Shown piece after piece: positions 8,847-17,600 of a stretch of DNA of 34,547 bases (positions are counted from its first letter, which is position 1; every line of letters begins with the position of its first letter). The notes under the pieces are model-generated. The model did no database searches and was not told where the DNA came from. It was given only the letters and a program-made list of their open reading frames with translations. This DNA comes from Nitrospirota bacterium. GTDB taxonomy: Bacteria > Nitrospirota > Thermodesulfovibrionia > Thermodesulfovibrionales > Dissulfurispiraceae. The position numbers and the translations under genes are program-made. Where the stretch lies: contig JADFXU010000026.1 of assembly GCA_015233365.1 (NCBI GenBank), positions 1-34,547 of the forward strand, written 5' to 3'.

Positions 8847-10535
8847 ATGGAAAAGAACAAAAAAATACTTATAGTTGAAGATGAAGCAATACTTGCCTTG
8901 CGGGTAAAAGGTGCACTTTCGCAGATGGGGCATTCGATCACTGCGATATATCCCTCAGGGGAGAAAGCGCTTGAAGGCATAGAAACAGCCCGGCCCGATC
9001 TGGTGCTGATGGATATAAAGCTTAAGGGAAAGATGGACGGGATAGAGACGGCTGATCGGATAAATAAGCAGTATGACATCCCAATAATATTTATGACGGC
9101 ACACTCTGAGGAAGGCATGATTGAAAGGGCGAAGATGATGGGACCCTATGGATATTTGCTGAAGCCGGTCAACCCCAGAGAACTCCAGATAGCCGTGGAA
9201 ATGGCCATGTACAAGTCCAAAATAGACAGGGAAAAGGCACAGCTGGCACTGGAATTACAAGAGCAGAAACTGGAACTGCTGAATTACCGTGAGAAGTACC
9301 ATATTGCCCAGCAGGAGAGCGCCTTCAAGAAGGAATTCAACATCATCAGGAACGATTTGTTCCTCAAGAAGGTTGATGTGGTGAACAGCAGGGGAGCGGC
9401 GCGTGAATGGGTGTTCGGTATCCACTATCAGCCCCTTGAAATACTGAGCGGGGACGGCTATTCCATCCGTGAAATAGAGGAGGGCAAGTTCCTCTTCTGT
9501 CTTGTAGACGCCATGGGCAAGGGTCTCTCCGCCGCGGTCACGTCCATTCTCTCCGTATCCTTTGTGAACCATCTGGTCAATGAAGCAAAGGAGGGGACCG
9601 GTTTCGACTTCGGTGAATTTATTGCCCCTTATTCGAAATTCATCAGAAGGGAGCTTATTGAAGAAGAGATTATGTGCGTTACGTTCCTCTTCCTTGACCT
9701 TATCAACGAGACCGCGGATACGTTTATCTGTGGAATGCCCCCGGTCCTCTGCCATGCTGCGGACAATACCATAATGAGGATAGGAAGCAATAACCCGCCG
9801 CTCATGATGTACCCTGCCGAGATCAGTATAGACCAGTACGACATCTCGGACTTCCATAAAATACTGGCGCATACTGACGGGCTTAACGAGAGCTTCAGCA
9901 AGGAAGATTCCCTGTACCAGAAATACCTGGAGGACGATTTCAGGGAGTCGGAATTCAAAAGAGATTTTTTGGGCAAATTCGGCAAGGCCGTAGAGAAACC
10001 GGATGATGACGTAACCTTTATTTTCGTGCGCAGGATCGATCGCAACCCGAAGTGGACAAGGGTTTTTACCATCGCTTCCCGGATGGAGGAACTTTCGGCT
10101 GTCAGCATGGAACTGGAAGAGTTTCTTGCGACCCTCGATGCCGACGCCGGTTTCAAGGCCATGTTCATCAACTCCCTGACTGAAATACTCATGAATGCCT
10201 ATGAGCACGGCAGCCTGAATATCGGCTTCGAGCAAAAGAGCAGGCTGCTGGAAGACGACACGTACAACGACTACCTCGTTAACGCTGAAAAGAACCTCCA
10301 AAAGAAAATAATCATCACCCTTGCGCTGGAGGAACTGAACGGGGAGGACTACCTTATGCTCACTGTGACCGACGAGGGGAATGGGTTTGACATCTCCCTG
10401 CTGAGGGAATCTGTGCGTGATTCCTTCAGCCTGCACGGCCGGGGAATAGAATTGATACAATGTTCTACCGACGAATTATTCTATAACAGAGTCGGCAATG
10501 AAGTGACATTACTGAAGAGACTGGTCAGAGAGTGA
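8847..10535 (+). CDS. Response regulator: receiver-PP2C phosphatase-HATPase (HsbR-like)
   Basis: This 562-aa protein has a receiver domain (1-120) with the phospho-acceptor Asp56 in VLMDIKL, acidic pair Glu11/Asp12 and Lys in YLLKPVN. A short coiled coil leads to a SpoIIE-type PP2C domain (about 165-390; LSGD, DAMGKG, AHTDGL, DDDVTF). An RsbW-type HATPase follows (about 405-560; TEILMNAYEHG, DEGNGFD). From about residue 140 on it is a clear paralogue of the rear of the GGDEF fusions, with many substitutions, so it is the older copy. The architecture matches Pseudomonas HsbR, which kinases and dephosphorylates the STAS protein HsbA. Start ATG has an aaaggga Shine-Dalgarno inside the end of the upstream kinase gene. 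It ends the signalling array. Confidence 0.88.
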   Translation: MEKNKKILIVEDEAILALRVKGALSQMGHSITAIYPSGEKALEGIETARPDLVLMDIKLKGKMDGIETADRINKQYDIPIIFMTAHSEEGMIERAKMMGPYGYLLKPVNPRELQIAVEMAMYKSKIDREKAQLALELQEQKLELLNYREKYHIAQQESAFKKEFNIIRNDLFLKKVDVVNSRGAAREWVFGIHYQPLEILSGDGYSIREIEEGKFLFCLVDAMGKGLSAAVTSILSVSFVNHLVNEAKEGTGFDFGEFIAPYSKFIRRELIEEEIMCVTFLFLDLINETADTFICGMPPVLCHAADNTIMRIGSNNPPLMMYPAEISIDQYDISDFHKILAHTDGLNESFSKEDSLYQKYLEDDFRESEFKRDFLGKFGKAVEKPDDDVTFIFVRRIDRNPKWTRVFTIASRMEELSAVSMELEEFLATLDADAGFKAMFINSLTEILMNAYEHGSLNIGFEQKSRLLEDDTYNDYLVNAEKNLQKKIIITLALEELNGEDYLMLTVTDEGNGFDISLLRESVRDSFSLHGRGIELIQCSTDELFYNRVGNEVTLLKRLVRE

Positions 10536-10692
10536 ATGCAGGGTTTTCAGGCTGATCATTGTATGCAGTTTTTATGCTACAATTGGATATAGACTATACA
10601 CAATAAGCGAGTTTGTTGGCGCCTTGGCGATAGTGATGTTGTTTTAGCGTTTGCTGATCCCGCCCCAATAAGTATTGCATCAAAAGGAGAAC

Positions 10693-10899
10693 ATGAAACA
10701 CTACAAAAGGAAAACTGAAAGCGGTGAGACACAGATTATATCAACAGAGGGGCGGCACTACTCTATTGCATCAAACAGAAACACGGTGGCGCAGAGCTTT
10801 GATGAAGAGACCGGCTTTGAATACCGGGACTTTAAAGAGTGGACGGAAATAACTGTAATAGAAGCAAGTTGGATTCTTGGGCGGCCTGTAGAAGAGTGA
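10693..10899 (+). CDS. Small hypothetical protein, 68 aa
   Basis: The product is unrecognised. I chose the ATG at 10693 over an in-frame TTG at 10675, because an aaaggaga Shine-Dalgarno sits just before the ATG. The protein is charged, with an internal stretch IISTEGRHYSIASNRNTVAQSFDEETGFEY and no membrane segment or signal peptide. It is followed 30 bp later by a tiny lysine-rich gene on the same strand. The sequence upstream (10536-10692) has no convincing promoter or terminator that I can see. Confidence 0.5.
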   Translation: MKHYKRKTESGETQIISTEGRHYSIASNRNTVAQSFDEETGFEYRDFKEWTEITVIEASWILGRPVEE

Positions 10900-10929
10900 C
10901 CACGCCGGTATCAATAAAGGAGGCATCCA

Positions 10930-11031
10930 ATGAGTAAAGAAAAAGACAAGAAAAAAACGAATGAAAAGAAAAAACCACAGCACACACTTAAAGAAAAAAG
11001 ACAATTAAAAAAAGAAAAAACAGCTCACTGA
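10930..11031 (+). CDS. Very small lysine-rich protein, 33 aa
   Basis: An excellent Shine-Dalgarno (aaaggagg at 10916-10923) precedes an ATG at 10930, and the frame stops with TGA at 11029-11031. The product begins MSKEKDKKKTNEKKK and is roughly half lysine, with no hydrophobic segment. Such basic peptides may bind nucleic acid, but nothing here proves it. The support is the ribosome binding site and position, since low-complexity A-rich DNA can also give such a frame by chance. Confidence 0.45.
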   Translation: MSKEKDKKKTNEKKKPQHTLKEKRQLKKEKTAH

Positions 11032-11151
11032 CGACGTGGTGCGTTGAATAAGGGAGCCTGTCCCCTTTCGCCGTCTCCAGAAGCCGTTTGGTGCGACATG
11101 AAGGAGAACTGCGAATAAATATTATTCGAGCAGTTTTGGGAGATACATACC

Positions 11152-11571
11152 ATGATTAAGGACGCTGCCGGGATTGAAGGGCTTGGCTGTAAGTACGAGG
11201 AGGGGGAGGAGGAAGCAGCAGCAGCAAAAAAACATATGACGGCAATAGGTAAGGCATTAGAGGCAATCAGAAATGATGGTTTTAATGGTGCAATCATAGA
11301 GGCTAAATGGGGCGAGGCGTCAGACAGGCTTGCCGTTAATTGGGAACTGGGCACGGAGTTGGAAGACACGATGTTTCAGGTTGCCGATGCGGAGCATGAT
11401 TATTGGGTGGCGGCAAGATTACTGGAGATCGAGGAAGACGGAATCGGGATAATCAACACATATTGGGACAACGGCGAGAGCGAATGGGTAACGATAGGTA
11501 AGGTGGTTGACGCTGACGGCAAAGAAACGTATTTATACAACTCACAGGAAGAGGATGATGGCGAAGAATAA
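11152..11571 (+). CDS. Acidic hypothetical protein, 139 aa
   Basis: The family is not recognised. The protein is soluble and strongly acidic, with a Glu/Ala-rich helix near residues 16-30 (EEGEEEAAAAKKH) and an acidic tail. The central part, with WGEASDRLAVNWELG and DNGESEWVTIG, suggests a small mixed alpha/beta domain. The Shine-Dalgarno is poor (gggag about 11 bases upstream of the ATG). No signal peptide or transmembrane segment is visible. The neighbouring genes are also unrecognised, so context gives no function. Confidence 0.55.
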   Translation: MIKDAAGIEGLGCKYEEGEEEAAAAKKHMTAIGKALEAIRNDGFNGAIIEAKWGEASDRLAVNWELGTELEDTMFQVADAEHDYWVAARLLEIEEDGIGIINTYWDNGESEWVTIGKVVDADGKETYLYNSQEEDDGEE

Positions 11572-11644
11572 AATACCGGAAAATTCTCATTGGCCGCATA
11601 AGTTCCTTTATCCTTGATCAATTCCGAATCCGGTAAAAAATATC

Positions 11645-11674
11645 TTGAATTATAAGAAGCGATAATGACATAAT
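11645..11674 (+). promoter_or_regulatory. Possible sigma70-type promoter
   Basis: TTGAAT (11645-11650) and CATAAT (11669-11674) are separated by 18 bp, about 35 bp upstream of the membrane protein start at 11709. The local sequence is AT-rich and intergenic. This rests on hexamer matching only. Confidence 0.3.
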
Positions 11675-11708
11675 TTCATACATTCTTCATAAAAAGGACG
11701 TAAACACC

Positions 11709-12128
11709 ATGAGAATGACAGATTATTTCAACAGGCTGTCCATTCCGTATTTAATGGCAATTGGAATTGCCCTTAACCTGTTTATAGGCACCATCGATTA
11801 TGTTACCGGCATCGATATCAGCGTATCAATCTTTTATTTAATCCCCATTTGTTTTGTTACATGGTTTGTCAATAAAAAGGCGGGTGTTTTCATGTCAGTC
11901 ATTGGCATGGCTACTATACCTTTTATCTTATATCTGCAAGACAACCCTGTCAGAACTATTGTTGAGGTCTGGAATCTATTATTGGTTTTTGGTTTTTTCG
12001 TTATTGTTGCTTTTTTATTGGCAAACCTGAAAGAATACATGGCGGAACGTGAAAAGCTGGTCAAAGAGCTTCAAACAGCCAAAAAAGAGATAAAAAAATT
12101 AATCCTTCAGGACTGGTCACAAGGCTGA
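11709..12128 (+). CDS. Small integral membrane protein with C-terminal coiled coil
   Basis: This 139-aa protein has four predicted membrane segments (about 14-34, 38-54, 58-77 and 87-107). A charged helix follows (108-132, with AEREKLVKELQTAKKEIKKL) and would form a cytoplasmic coiled coil. The arrangement looks like the membrane input module of sensor kinases or diguanylate cyclases, where an output domain would follow the coiled coil. Here the frame simply stops, so it is either a stand-alone membrane protein or a shortened sensor. A possible promoter lies about 35 bp upstream. The role is unknown. Confidence 0.6.
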   Translation: MRMTDYFNRLSIPYLMAIGIALNLFIGTIDYVTGIDISVSIFYLIPICFVTWFVNKKAGVFMSVIGMATIPFILYLQDNPVRTIVEVWNLLLVFGFFVIVAFLLANLKEYMAEREKLVKELQTAKKEIKKLILQDWSQG

Positions 12129-12157
12129 AATATGGCCTATCATCCAGAGGAAGAACA

Positions 12158-12364
12158 ATGACACCCGGAATGCAGAAGGCTATTAATAGCCTCATTCAAG
12201 CTGTCCATGAGTATGAAGCAGGGGCAGAGGATCCGGCGCGCCTTGAAGCCCTTCAAGGGGCTGCAGTTGAATTTATAGCGGCGGCGGGATTGAAGATAAA
12301 GACAGCGCACCACGATTCAATAGCCCCATTTGGCTTAGGCGGCACATATAGCAAGAGCGAATAA
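12158..12364 (+). CDS. Small hypothetical protein, 68 aa
   Basis: This unrecognised soluble protein is predicted to be helical (residues 1-45, rich in Ala and Glu) with a Gly-rich tail. A purine-rich Shine-Dalgarno (gaggaag) lies about 7 bases before the ATG, and the gene starts 29 bp after the membrane protein gene on the same strand, so the two may be cotranscribed. It faces the convergent cheW gene across about 80 bp, which contains the imperfect palindrome gtgattccggagtcac but no clear T-tailed terminator. Confidence 0.45.
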   Translation: MTPGMQKAINSLIQAVHEYEAGAEDPARLEALQGAAVEFIAAAGLKIKTAHHDSIAPFGLGGTYSKSE

Positions 12365-12443
12365 CGGAAGTGATTCCGGAGTCACGTCACGAAATGAAAA
12401 GAATCGTGCGTTAAGACTTGTCGGCGTAAACAATGTTTAGTTG

Positions 12444-12953
12444 TCAATTTTGGGAAAGCGGCAGCATAGCTTCTGCTTTCCCTATCAGCCTGTCCATGTC
12501 AAGAAGTATTATCAGTCTTTCCTCCAACTTTGCTATGCCCATTATAAACTCCGCGCCTGCTTCGGAGGCCATCGGAGGTGTGGGATCAACTATGTCTGAC
12601 GGAATCCTCAATACCTCCGATACCCCATCAACTACAAGTCCCATCGTTATGCCCTGTACATCCATTATCATTATTCTTGATTGTGCATCGTTTTCCTTTG
12701 ATTCAAGTCCGAACTTTTTCCTTAAATCTATTACCGGCATGACCTTCCCCCTCAGATTAATGACCCCCTCAACGCAGGAAGGCGCATTGGGCACCTTTGT
12801 TATTTCTTTCATCCTGTTTATTTCCTGCACCTTCAGTATATCCACTGCATATTCCTCACCGCCGAGGCCAAAGGTCACAAGCTGCAGCAAATCGCTTCTC
12901 ATGCCTTTTGTTTTGACTACCACCAAAGAATCCTGTGTTGCTAATGCATCCAT
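12444..12953 (-). CDS. cheW: CheW chemotaxis coupling protein
   Basis: This is a 169-aa single-domain CheW. Typical features are LVTFGLGGEEYAVDILKVQE near the start, GVINLRGKVMPVIDLRKKFG in the middle and the late segment LIILLDMDRL. CheW bridges methyl-accepting receptors to the kinase CheA at the inner membrane. A good Shine-Dalgarno (gggagg) lies 5 bases before the ATG. It is the last gene of a - strand group after a methyl-accepting protein and a small secreted protein. No CheA, CheY, CheR or CheB is in the window, so it must couple to a kinase encoded elsewhere. Confidence 0.92.
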   Translation of the reverse strand: MDALATQDSLVVVKTKGMRSDLLQLVTFGLGGEEYAVDILKVQEINRMKEITKVPNAPSCVEGVINLRGKVMPVIDLRKKFGLESKENDAQSRIMIMDVQGITMGLVVDGVSEVLRIPSDIVDPTPPMASEAGAEFIMGIAKLEERLIILLDMDRLIGKAEAMLPLSQN

Positions 12954-13042
12954 TTAATACCTCCCGTATCCTTTTTATGCAATAGGCTGGTTCCCTCAGT
13001 TGGATTATTTAAGAAATATTCCAACGATTGACCGTAAACAAT

Positions 13043-13369
13043 CTAGTTCTTCGCAATGTTTTTTCTGCACAACGCACCGAGCTTTGCCTGGTATTCCCGG
13101 CCGTCATCCCCTCTTAATTTAAGAAGGAGAAATTGGCTGAACTGTCTATCGGAAAAGAGACCCTGCAGTTCATCGACGGTCATATCCCGGGCTTTTACTG
13201 TCCCGCAGGATTTATGGGCAACATAATCAACCGTCACATCAAAAGCCTCAGGGAGCACCAGGGCCAGGTTAGCAAGGTAAGAAGCCGACCCTGAATCATC
13301 GGCAAAAGCTAATGAAGGGCTTGCAAATAGCGCTATAACTACAATAACCGTAAATATCGCTTTTTTCAT
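13043..13369 (-). CDS. Small exported hypothetical protein, 108 aa
   Basis: The likely start is the ATG at 13369, preceded by ggagg; a longer frame to 13423 would overlap the upstream receptor gene and lacks a better site. Residues 1-23 (MKKAIFTVIVVIALFASPSLAFA) form a classic Sec signal peptide with an Ala-x-Ala cleavage site. The mature part is about 85 aa with two Cys residues (KSCGTV and ALCRKN) that could form a periplasmic disulfide. It starts 13 bp after the methyl-accepting protein gene and precedes cheW, so it may be a periplasmic accessory of that receptor. That role is inference, and the family is not recognised. Confidence 0.7.
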   Translation of the reverse strand: MKKAIFTVIVVIALFASPSLAFADDSGSASYLANLALVLPEAFDVTVDYVAHKSCGTVKARDMTVDELQGLFSDRQFSQFLLLKLRGDDGREYQAKLGALCRKNIAKN

Positions 13370-13382
13370 CGAAACCTCCAAG

Positions 13383-15032
13383 TTAATTGCTTCCGTTTCC
13401 ATTGACCCGGAAGCGGCTGACATCTGTCCTCAGTTCTGTCGCCATCTTCGACAGGTTGGACGATTCCTGTCCTATTTGAGTGGATCCGGCACTCGTCTCT
13501 CTTGATACGGCTGCTATAACCTCTATGTCGCCGCTTATCTGCTCCGATACTGTTGACATCTCCTCTGTTGCCGACGCTATCTGCTGCACCATAGTCTGCA
13601 GACCGTTAACGCTTGCAACTATTTTATGGAGACCCTCCCCAGCCTGATTTGCAAGTTCGACCCCCACTTTCACCTTTTTTGTCCCTTCCCCCATCGAGAC
13701 TACCGCTTTTTCAGTCTCCGCCTGTATCGCGGTTATCATTCCTCCTATTTCAGATGTCGAATGTGCGGTCTTCTCAGCAAGCTTCCTGACTTCATCCGCA
13801 ACCACAGCGAAACCTCTTCCCTGCTCTCCTGCACGTGCCGCTTCAATGGCAGCGTTCAGGGCGAGAAGGTTTGTCTGGTCTGCTATGTCCTTAATTACGC
13901 TGACTATCTCTCCTATCTGCTTGGAACGGTCGCCGAGGGCCGTCATGATTTTCGCCAGATCCTCCACGGTCGCCGATATCTCCTGCACTTTATTGACTGT
14001 TTGGCTCACTACCGCTGCCCCGTCTTCCGCTGTCTTTAGTGTGTCTACTGATGAGGATGCTATGTCAGAGCTGTTTTTTGCTATATCTATAACGGTCTGT
14101 GACATCTGTGCAGATGCCGTAGCCACCTGGTTCGCCTTGCTCGCCTGCTCCTCCACTCTCTTTGTTATCTGCTCCACTGTAGCTGACAGTTCTTCCGATG
14201 ATGAGGCAACATGGCTGGCGGTGTCTGAAAACTTCCCTATCATGCCGCATAACGATTTCTTCATTATGTTCAAGGCCCTGGATAAATCGCCTATCTCATC
14301 CTTCGATCTTACATCCAAATCGTCGCAAGTCAGGTCGCCTTCTGCAATCTTTCCGGCAACCTCAATGCCTTTATGCAATGGCAGCACTATGCTCCGCGTA
14401 ATCAATAGTGAGATCATTACAGCAAGCACAATTGCGATGCTGGCGATAATGAACATCAATAACATTGCATTTTTGTAAGCCTTAGCAGCCTCTTCATAAC
14501 GTTCCTGGTTGCGGGTTTTCTGATAGTCTGTCAACTCATCTACAGACCGGATCAGTTTGCGCACTGCCGGACGCACTTCCTTATTCATGAAATCAATAGC
14601 TTCTATGCTCTTATTTGCCATAGCCAGTTCCATGACTTTGTTGTTTAATGGTATTGCAGTTTCCTCTGCGGCCTTTACTTTTTCTATCGCCTCGCGACCT
14701 TTCGTGTCATCTTTAGGCGTCATTTCATCGACTTTTTTGAATTCCTCAGCGCGTTTCGCCCTGTTGTCGCCTATCGCTTTTATCTGCTCCTGTCTCTTTA
14801 CGGGATCCGTTGACAAAAGCAGGTTGCGGAGGGATATGGATATCTCGCGTGTTCTGTCGGCTATATCGGTGGAATATTCCATGCGCGTATTGTTGATTTT
14901 TACGATACGTTCAAGACGGTCCTGTATGTGACCCATGCTGTTGATGCCGATAAAAATCAAAACCATCATAAGTACAGTAACTGCGCCAAACCCTAGTCCC
15001 AACCTCATCCCTACCTTTACATTCTTAAACAC
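13383..15032 (-). CDS. Methyl-accepting chemotaxis protein (4HB-HAMP-MCP signal)
   Basis: This is a 549-aa inner-membrane receptor. Transmembrane segment 1 is at about 10-30, followed by a four-helix-bundle periplasmic domain (about 35-185). Transmembrane segment 2 is at about 187-210, HAMP at about 211-263, and the cytoplasmic signalling hairpin at about 290-540. The hairpin tip carries the signature [20 protein letters not shown], which binds CheW and CheA. I chose the GTG at 15032, with gaaggggg just upstream, giving the usual [16 protein letters not shown] beginning; an ATG 21 bases earlier is possible. The GTG overlaps the end of the small Cys-rich gene by 8 bp, suggesting translational coupling. 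A small exported protein and cheW follow on the same strand. Confidence 0.93.
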   Translation of the reverse strand: MFKNVKVGMRLGLGFGAVTVLMMVLIFIGINSMGHIQDRLERIVKINNTRMEYSTDIADRTREISISLRNLLLSTDPVKRQEQIKAIGDNRAKRAEEFKKVDEMTPKDDTKGREAIEKVKAAEETAIPLNNKVMELAMANKSIEAIDFMNKEVRPAVRKLIRSVDELTDYQKTRNQERYEEAAKAYKNAMLLMFIIASIAIVLAVMISLLITRSIVLPLHKGIEVAGKIAEGDLTCDDLDVRSKDEIGDLSRALNIMKKSLCGMIGKFSDTASHVASSSEELSATVEQITKRVEEQASKANQVATASAQMSQTVIDIAKNSSDIASSSVDTLKTAEDGAAVVSQTVNKVQEISATVEDLAKIMTALGDRSKQIGEIVSVIKDIADQTNLLALNAAIEAARAGEQGRGFAVVADEVRKLAEKTAHSTSEIGGMITAIQAETEKAVVSMGEGTKKVKVGVELANQAGEGLHKIVASVNGLQTMVQQIASATEEMSTVSEQISGDIEVIAAVSRETSAGSTQIGQESSNLSKMATELRTDVSRFRVNGNGSN

Positions 15033-15231
15033 CTTTTCCCCCTTCGCTGTCATGTTTTGAGTCCATACCGGCCTGTGAATGTTTTATATACACCTCACAT
15101 TGCTCGAAATCACGGCAGCAATAAATGATAGCCTTGAATATTGTCTGGCTGTTCATGTTCAAGCAGTAACAATCCTCATGAGGTTTTTCAGTTAAAGGGC
15201 ATAATTTATTTTCTGTTTCAGAGCAAATCAT
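15025..15231 (-). CDS. Small Cys-rich protein, 68 aa
   Basis: This short soluble protein has seven Cys residues, arranged as [30 protein letters not shown]. The pattern of a Cys-Pro near the start, a CxC, then YC and a Cys followed by x-x-Y resembles small metal- or redox-binding proteins seen beside sensors in deltaproteobacteria-like genomes; this is recall, not a search result. It has no obvious Shine-Dalgarno. Its stop overlaps the GTG start of the methyl-accepting protein by 8 bp, so it probably leads that operon. It may be a redox or metal-sensing partner of the receptor, which is inference. Confidence 0.55.
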   Translation of the reverse strand: MICSETENKLCPLTEKPHEDCYCLNMNSQTIFKAIIYCCRDFEQCEVYIKHSQAGMDSKHDSEGGKGV

Positions 15232-15391
15232 TAAGAATGTAAGATCAATAATGATGCCAGAACGCTCAACAATATTGAATGTCTTAATTTATCCAATGAT
15301 TAAAGCAGGTTATAACAGAAGGGAGATACGAAAAAAATCAGCGGACGATCCGGTTGGCTGTGTCAAAAACAACTATGTTATGAAACAATGT

Positions 15392-15405
15392 TGTGTCATG
15401 ACACA
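15392..15405. promoter_or_regulatory. 14-bp perfect palindrome in intergenic region
   Basis: The sequence tgtgtcatgacaca is a perfect palindrome lying between the divergently placed Cys-rich gene (start 15231) and the end of arfB (15454). It has the size and symmetry of a dimeric regulator site. On the - strand a TTGACA-like hexamer lies nearby without a good -10. The function is unproven. Confidence 0.25.
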
Positions 15406-15453
15406 TAAAGTCCGGGCTTTTACTGTCTTTTAATTTTGTATTCCACGGCAAGA

Positions 15454-15882
15454 TCATGTTGTTTCCCCGGTGTTACCGGGTGCCCTCAGGCGTTTGGTTG
15501 CACTGCGCCTGCGTTTGACCTCAAGCCTGCGTTCCTTTGACCCTTTGGTGGGCGCGGTCTTCCTGCGCGGTTTTGGCCGATGAGAGGCCTTTCTGATCAG
15601 TTCTGAAAGTCGATTGACCGCATCCTGCCGGTTTTGCTCCTGTGTGCGGAATTGACGGGCCTCGATCACGAGCACGCCGTCTTTTGTAACGCGGTTTCCC
15701 GCTATTTTCACCAGACGTTGCCGCACCTCTGCCGGAAGAGATAGAGAATGCACCGCGTCGAAGCGCAGTTGCACCGCTGAGGAGACTTTGTTGACGTGCT
15801 GGCCGCCAGGACCCGAGGAACGGATGAAATGCAGCTCGATCTCGTCCTCGTTTATGGAAATAGTATCGGTCACAAATATCAT
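15454..15882 (-). CDS. arfB: Alternative ribosome-rescue factor ArfB (YaeJ-like peptidyl-tRNA hydrolase)
   Basis: This 142-aa protein has the class-I release-factor catalytic motif GGQ in SSGPGGQHVNKVSSAVQLRF and a long basic C-terminal tail (about residues 95-135, rich in Arg and Lys). The tail of ArfB enters the empty mRNA channel of stalled ribosomes, and GGQ hydrolyses the peptidyl-tRNA. The length matches the family (about 140 aa). I chose the ATG at 15882, giving MIFVTDTISINEDEI, which fits the family N-terminus; an ATG 15 bases upstream is possible. No strong Shine-Dalgarno is seen. The gene is divergent from pgi, across about 86 bp. Confidence 0.92.
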   Translation of the reverse strand: MIFVTDTISINEDEIELHFIRSSGPGGQHVNKVSSAVQLRFDAVHSLSLPAEVRQRLVKIAGNRVTKDGVLVIEARQFRTQEQNRQDAVNRLSELIRKASHRPKPRRKTAPTKGSKERRLEVKRRRSATKRLRAPGNTGETT

Positions 15883-15968
15883 TCTGCATATTAACACATC
15901 GGGGAAAAGGTAAAGGAAGGGTTTTTTGGTATATAATCTAAAGAGGCAGGTTTTGGAGGATAAGCCCT

Positions 15969-17600
15969 ATGCTGTCAACACGGAAACTGACGCAGTTGCC
16001 GTCATGGAAAGCGCTCGAAGAGCATTACCGGAATATTCGGGGTATTCACCTTCGGGAACTTTTTGCAGGCGATTTGCAGCGCGGCGAACGGTTCGCTGCC
16101 GAAGGGGCAGGCATTTACCTGGATTACTCCAAGAACCGTGTTACTAATGAAACCCTGCGGCTTCTTATCAGGCTTGCAGAGGAGTGCGGCTTATGTGAAC
16201 GGATCGATGCGATGTTCCGCGGAGAGGCAATCAACATCACGGAGAAGCGTGCTGCGCTCCATGCTGCCCTGCGTGCAACACGGGACCAGTCGATTTTTGT
16301 CGACGGTCAAAACGTCGTGCCGAAGGTTTATGAAGTGCTCGACAGAATGGAGGACTTTGTCGGTCGCCTCCGGAGCGGTGAATGGACGGGGCACACCGGC
16401 AAGCGTATTCGCAATGTTGTCAATATCGGCATAGGCGGCTCTGACCTCGGTCCTGCTATGGCATATGAAGCGCTTAAACATTTCAGCGCGCGCGATATGA
16501 TTTTTCGCTTTGTTTCAAACGTGGATGGAACGGATTTTACCGAAGCGACTTTCGACCTCGATCCTGCCGAGACACTTTTTATCGTCTCATCGAAAACATT
16601 TACCACCCTGGAAACGATGACGAACGCCCACACGGCCCGCCGGTGGACACTGCAGGCATTTGGTGACGACCACGCTATAGCACGCCATTTCGTTGCCGTC
16701 TCGACCAATGCGGAAGAGGTCTCAAGGTTCGGTATCGATACGGCAAATATGTTCGGATTCTGGGACTGGGTCGGCGGTCGATATTCGATGGATTCGGCCA
16801 TTGGACTTTCAACCATGATTGCCATAGGTGCCGGGAACTTTCGCGCGATGTTGGCCGGCTTCCATGCGATGGACGAGCATTTCCGCACTGCGCCTTTCGA
16901 ACGGAATCTGCCGGTGCTGATGGGTTTGCTTACTGTATGGTATAACAACTTCTTTGGCGCGCAGACGGTTGCTGTGCTGCCTTACGACCAGTACCTCAAA
17001 CGTTTTCCAGCCTATCTCCAGCAATTGACTATGGAGAGCAATGGAAAACGCGCCACGCTGGACGGTGCTTATGTCGATTACGAGACCGGCCCTATTTTCT
17101 GGGGCGAGCCAGGCACCAATGGACAGCATTCGTTCTATCAGCTGATACACCAGGGAACGAAACTTGTCCCGTGCGATTTTATCGGTTTTTGCCGGACGCT
17201 CAATCCCGCGGGCAAGCATCACGACCTGCTGATGGCCAACCTGCTGGCTCAGACCGAGGCTTTGGCTTTCGGGAAGACGGAAGATGAAGTCAAAGCTGAA
17301 GGCACGCCCGGGTGGCTGGCGCCGCACCGTGTCTTCGAGGGCAATCGTCCTTCCAATACTATTCTCTGCGAGAGGCTGACGCCCGAGCTGCTCGGCAAAC
17401 TTGTTGCGCTTTATGAGCACAGCGTCTTCACGCAGGGAACGATCTGGCGCATTGATTCCTTTGACCAATGGGGGGTGGAACTGGGCAAGGTGCTGGCGCA
17501 AAGAATTATTCCCGAACTTCAAAGTTCTGATGATGCCCGGCTCAATCATGACAGTTCGACCAACAACCTTATCCGGCTCTACCGGAGATCCAGGAAATGA
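15969..17600 (+). CDS. pgi: Glucose-6-phosphate isomerase
   Basis: This 543-aa protein interconverts glucose 6-phosphate and fructose 6-phosphate. Family motifs are [17 protein letters not shown] for the phosphate-binding loop, [16 protein letters not shown] (signature 1), [11 protein letters not shown], and [17 protein letters not shown] (signature 2, containing the catalytic Lys). Length is usual for the bacterial long form. The Shine-Dalgarno ggagg lies 9 bases before the ATG. A possible -10 element, tataat, is at 15932-15937 without a good -35. The stop overlaps the start of the glucan phosphorylase gene (ATGA), so the two are translationally coupled. Together they channel phosphorolysis product toward glycolysis, with phosphoglucomutase needed from elsewhere. 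Confidence 0.96.
   Translation: MLSTRKLTQLPSWKALEEHYRNIRGIHLRELFAGDLQRGERFAAEGAGIYLDYSKNRVTNETLRLLIRLAEECGLCERIDAMFRGEAINITEKRAALHAALRATRDQSIFVDGQNVVPKVYEVLDRMEDFVGRLRSGEWTGHTGKRIRNVVNIGIGGSDLGPAMAYEALKHFSARDMIFRFVSNVDGTDFTEATFDLDPAETLFIVSSKTFTTLETMTNAHTARRWTLQAFGDDHAIARHFVAVSTNAEEVSRFGIDTANMFGFWDWVGGRYSMDSAIGLSTMIAIGAGNFRAMLAGFHAMDEHFRTAPFERNLPVLMGLLTVWYNNFFGAQTVAVLPYDQYLKRFPAYLQQLTMESNGKRATLDGAYVDYETGPIFWGEPGTNGQHSFYQLIHQGTKLVPCDFIGFCRTLNPAGKHHDLLMANLLAQTEALAFGKTEDEVKAEGTPGWLAPHRVFEGNRPSNTILCERLTPELLGKLVALYEHSVFTQGTIWRIDSFDQWGVELGKVLAQRIIPELQSSDDARLNHDSSTNNLIRLYRRSRK

Noticed and set aside
11052-11065. gggagcctgtcccc, similar to one arm of dispersed repeats seen in related genomes
   Set aside because: Only one arm is present and no partner inverted copy lies nearby, so it cannot be supported as a repeat element here.
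12433-12957. Long + strand frame opposite cheW
   Set aside because: The - strand encodes an unmistakable CheW with a good Shine-Dalgarno; the + frame is Ser-rich antisense translation.
15243-15260. Sigma54-like site (TGGCATC-N4-TTGAT) on the - strand
   Set aside because: The -12 GC dinucleotide is missing and it is too close to the start codon of the Cys-rich gene.
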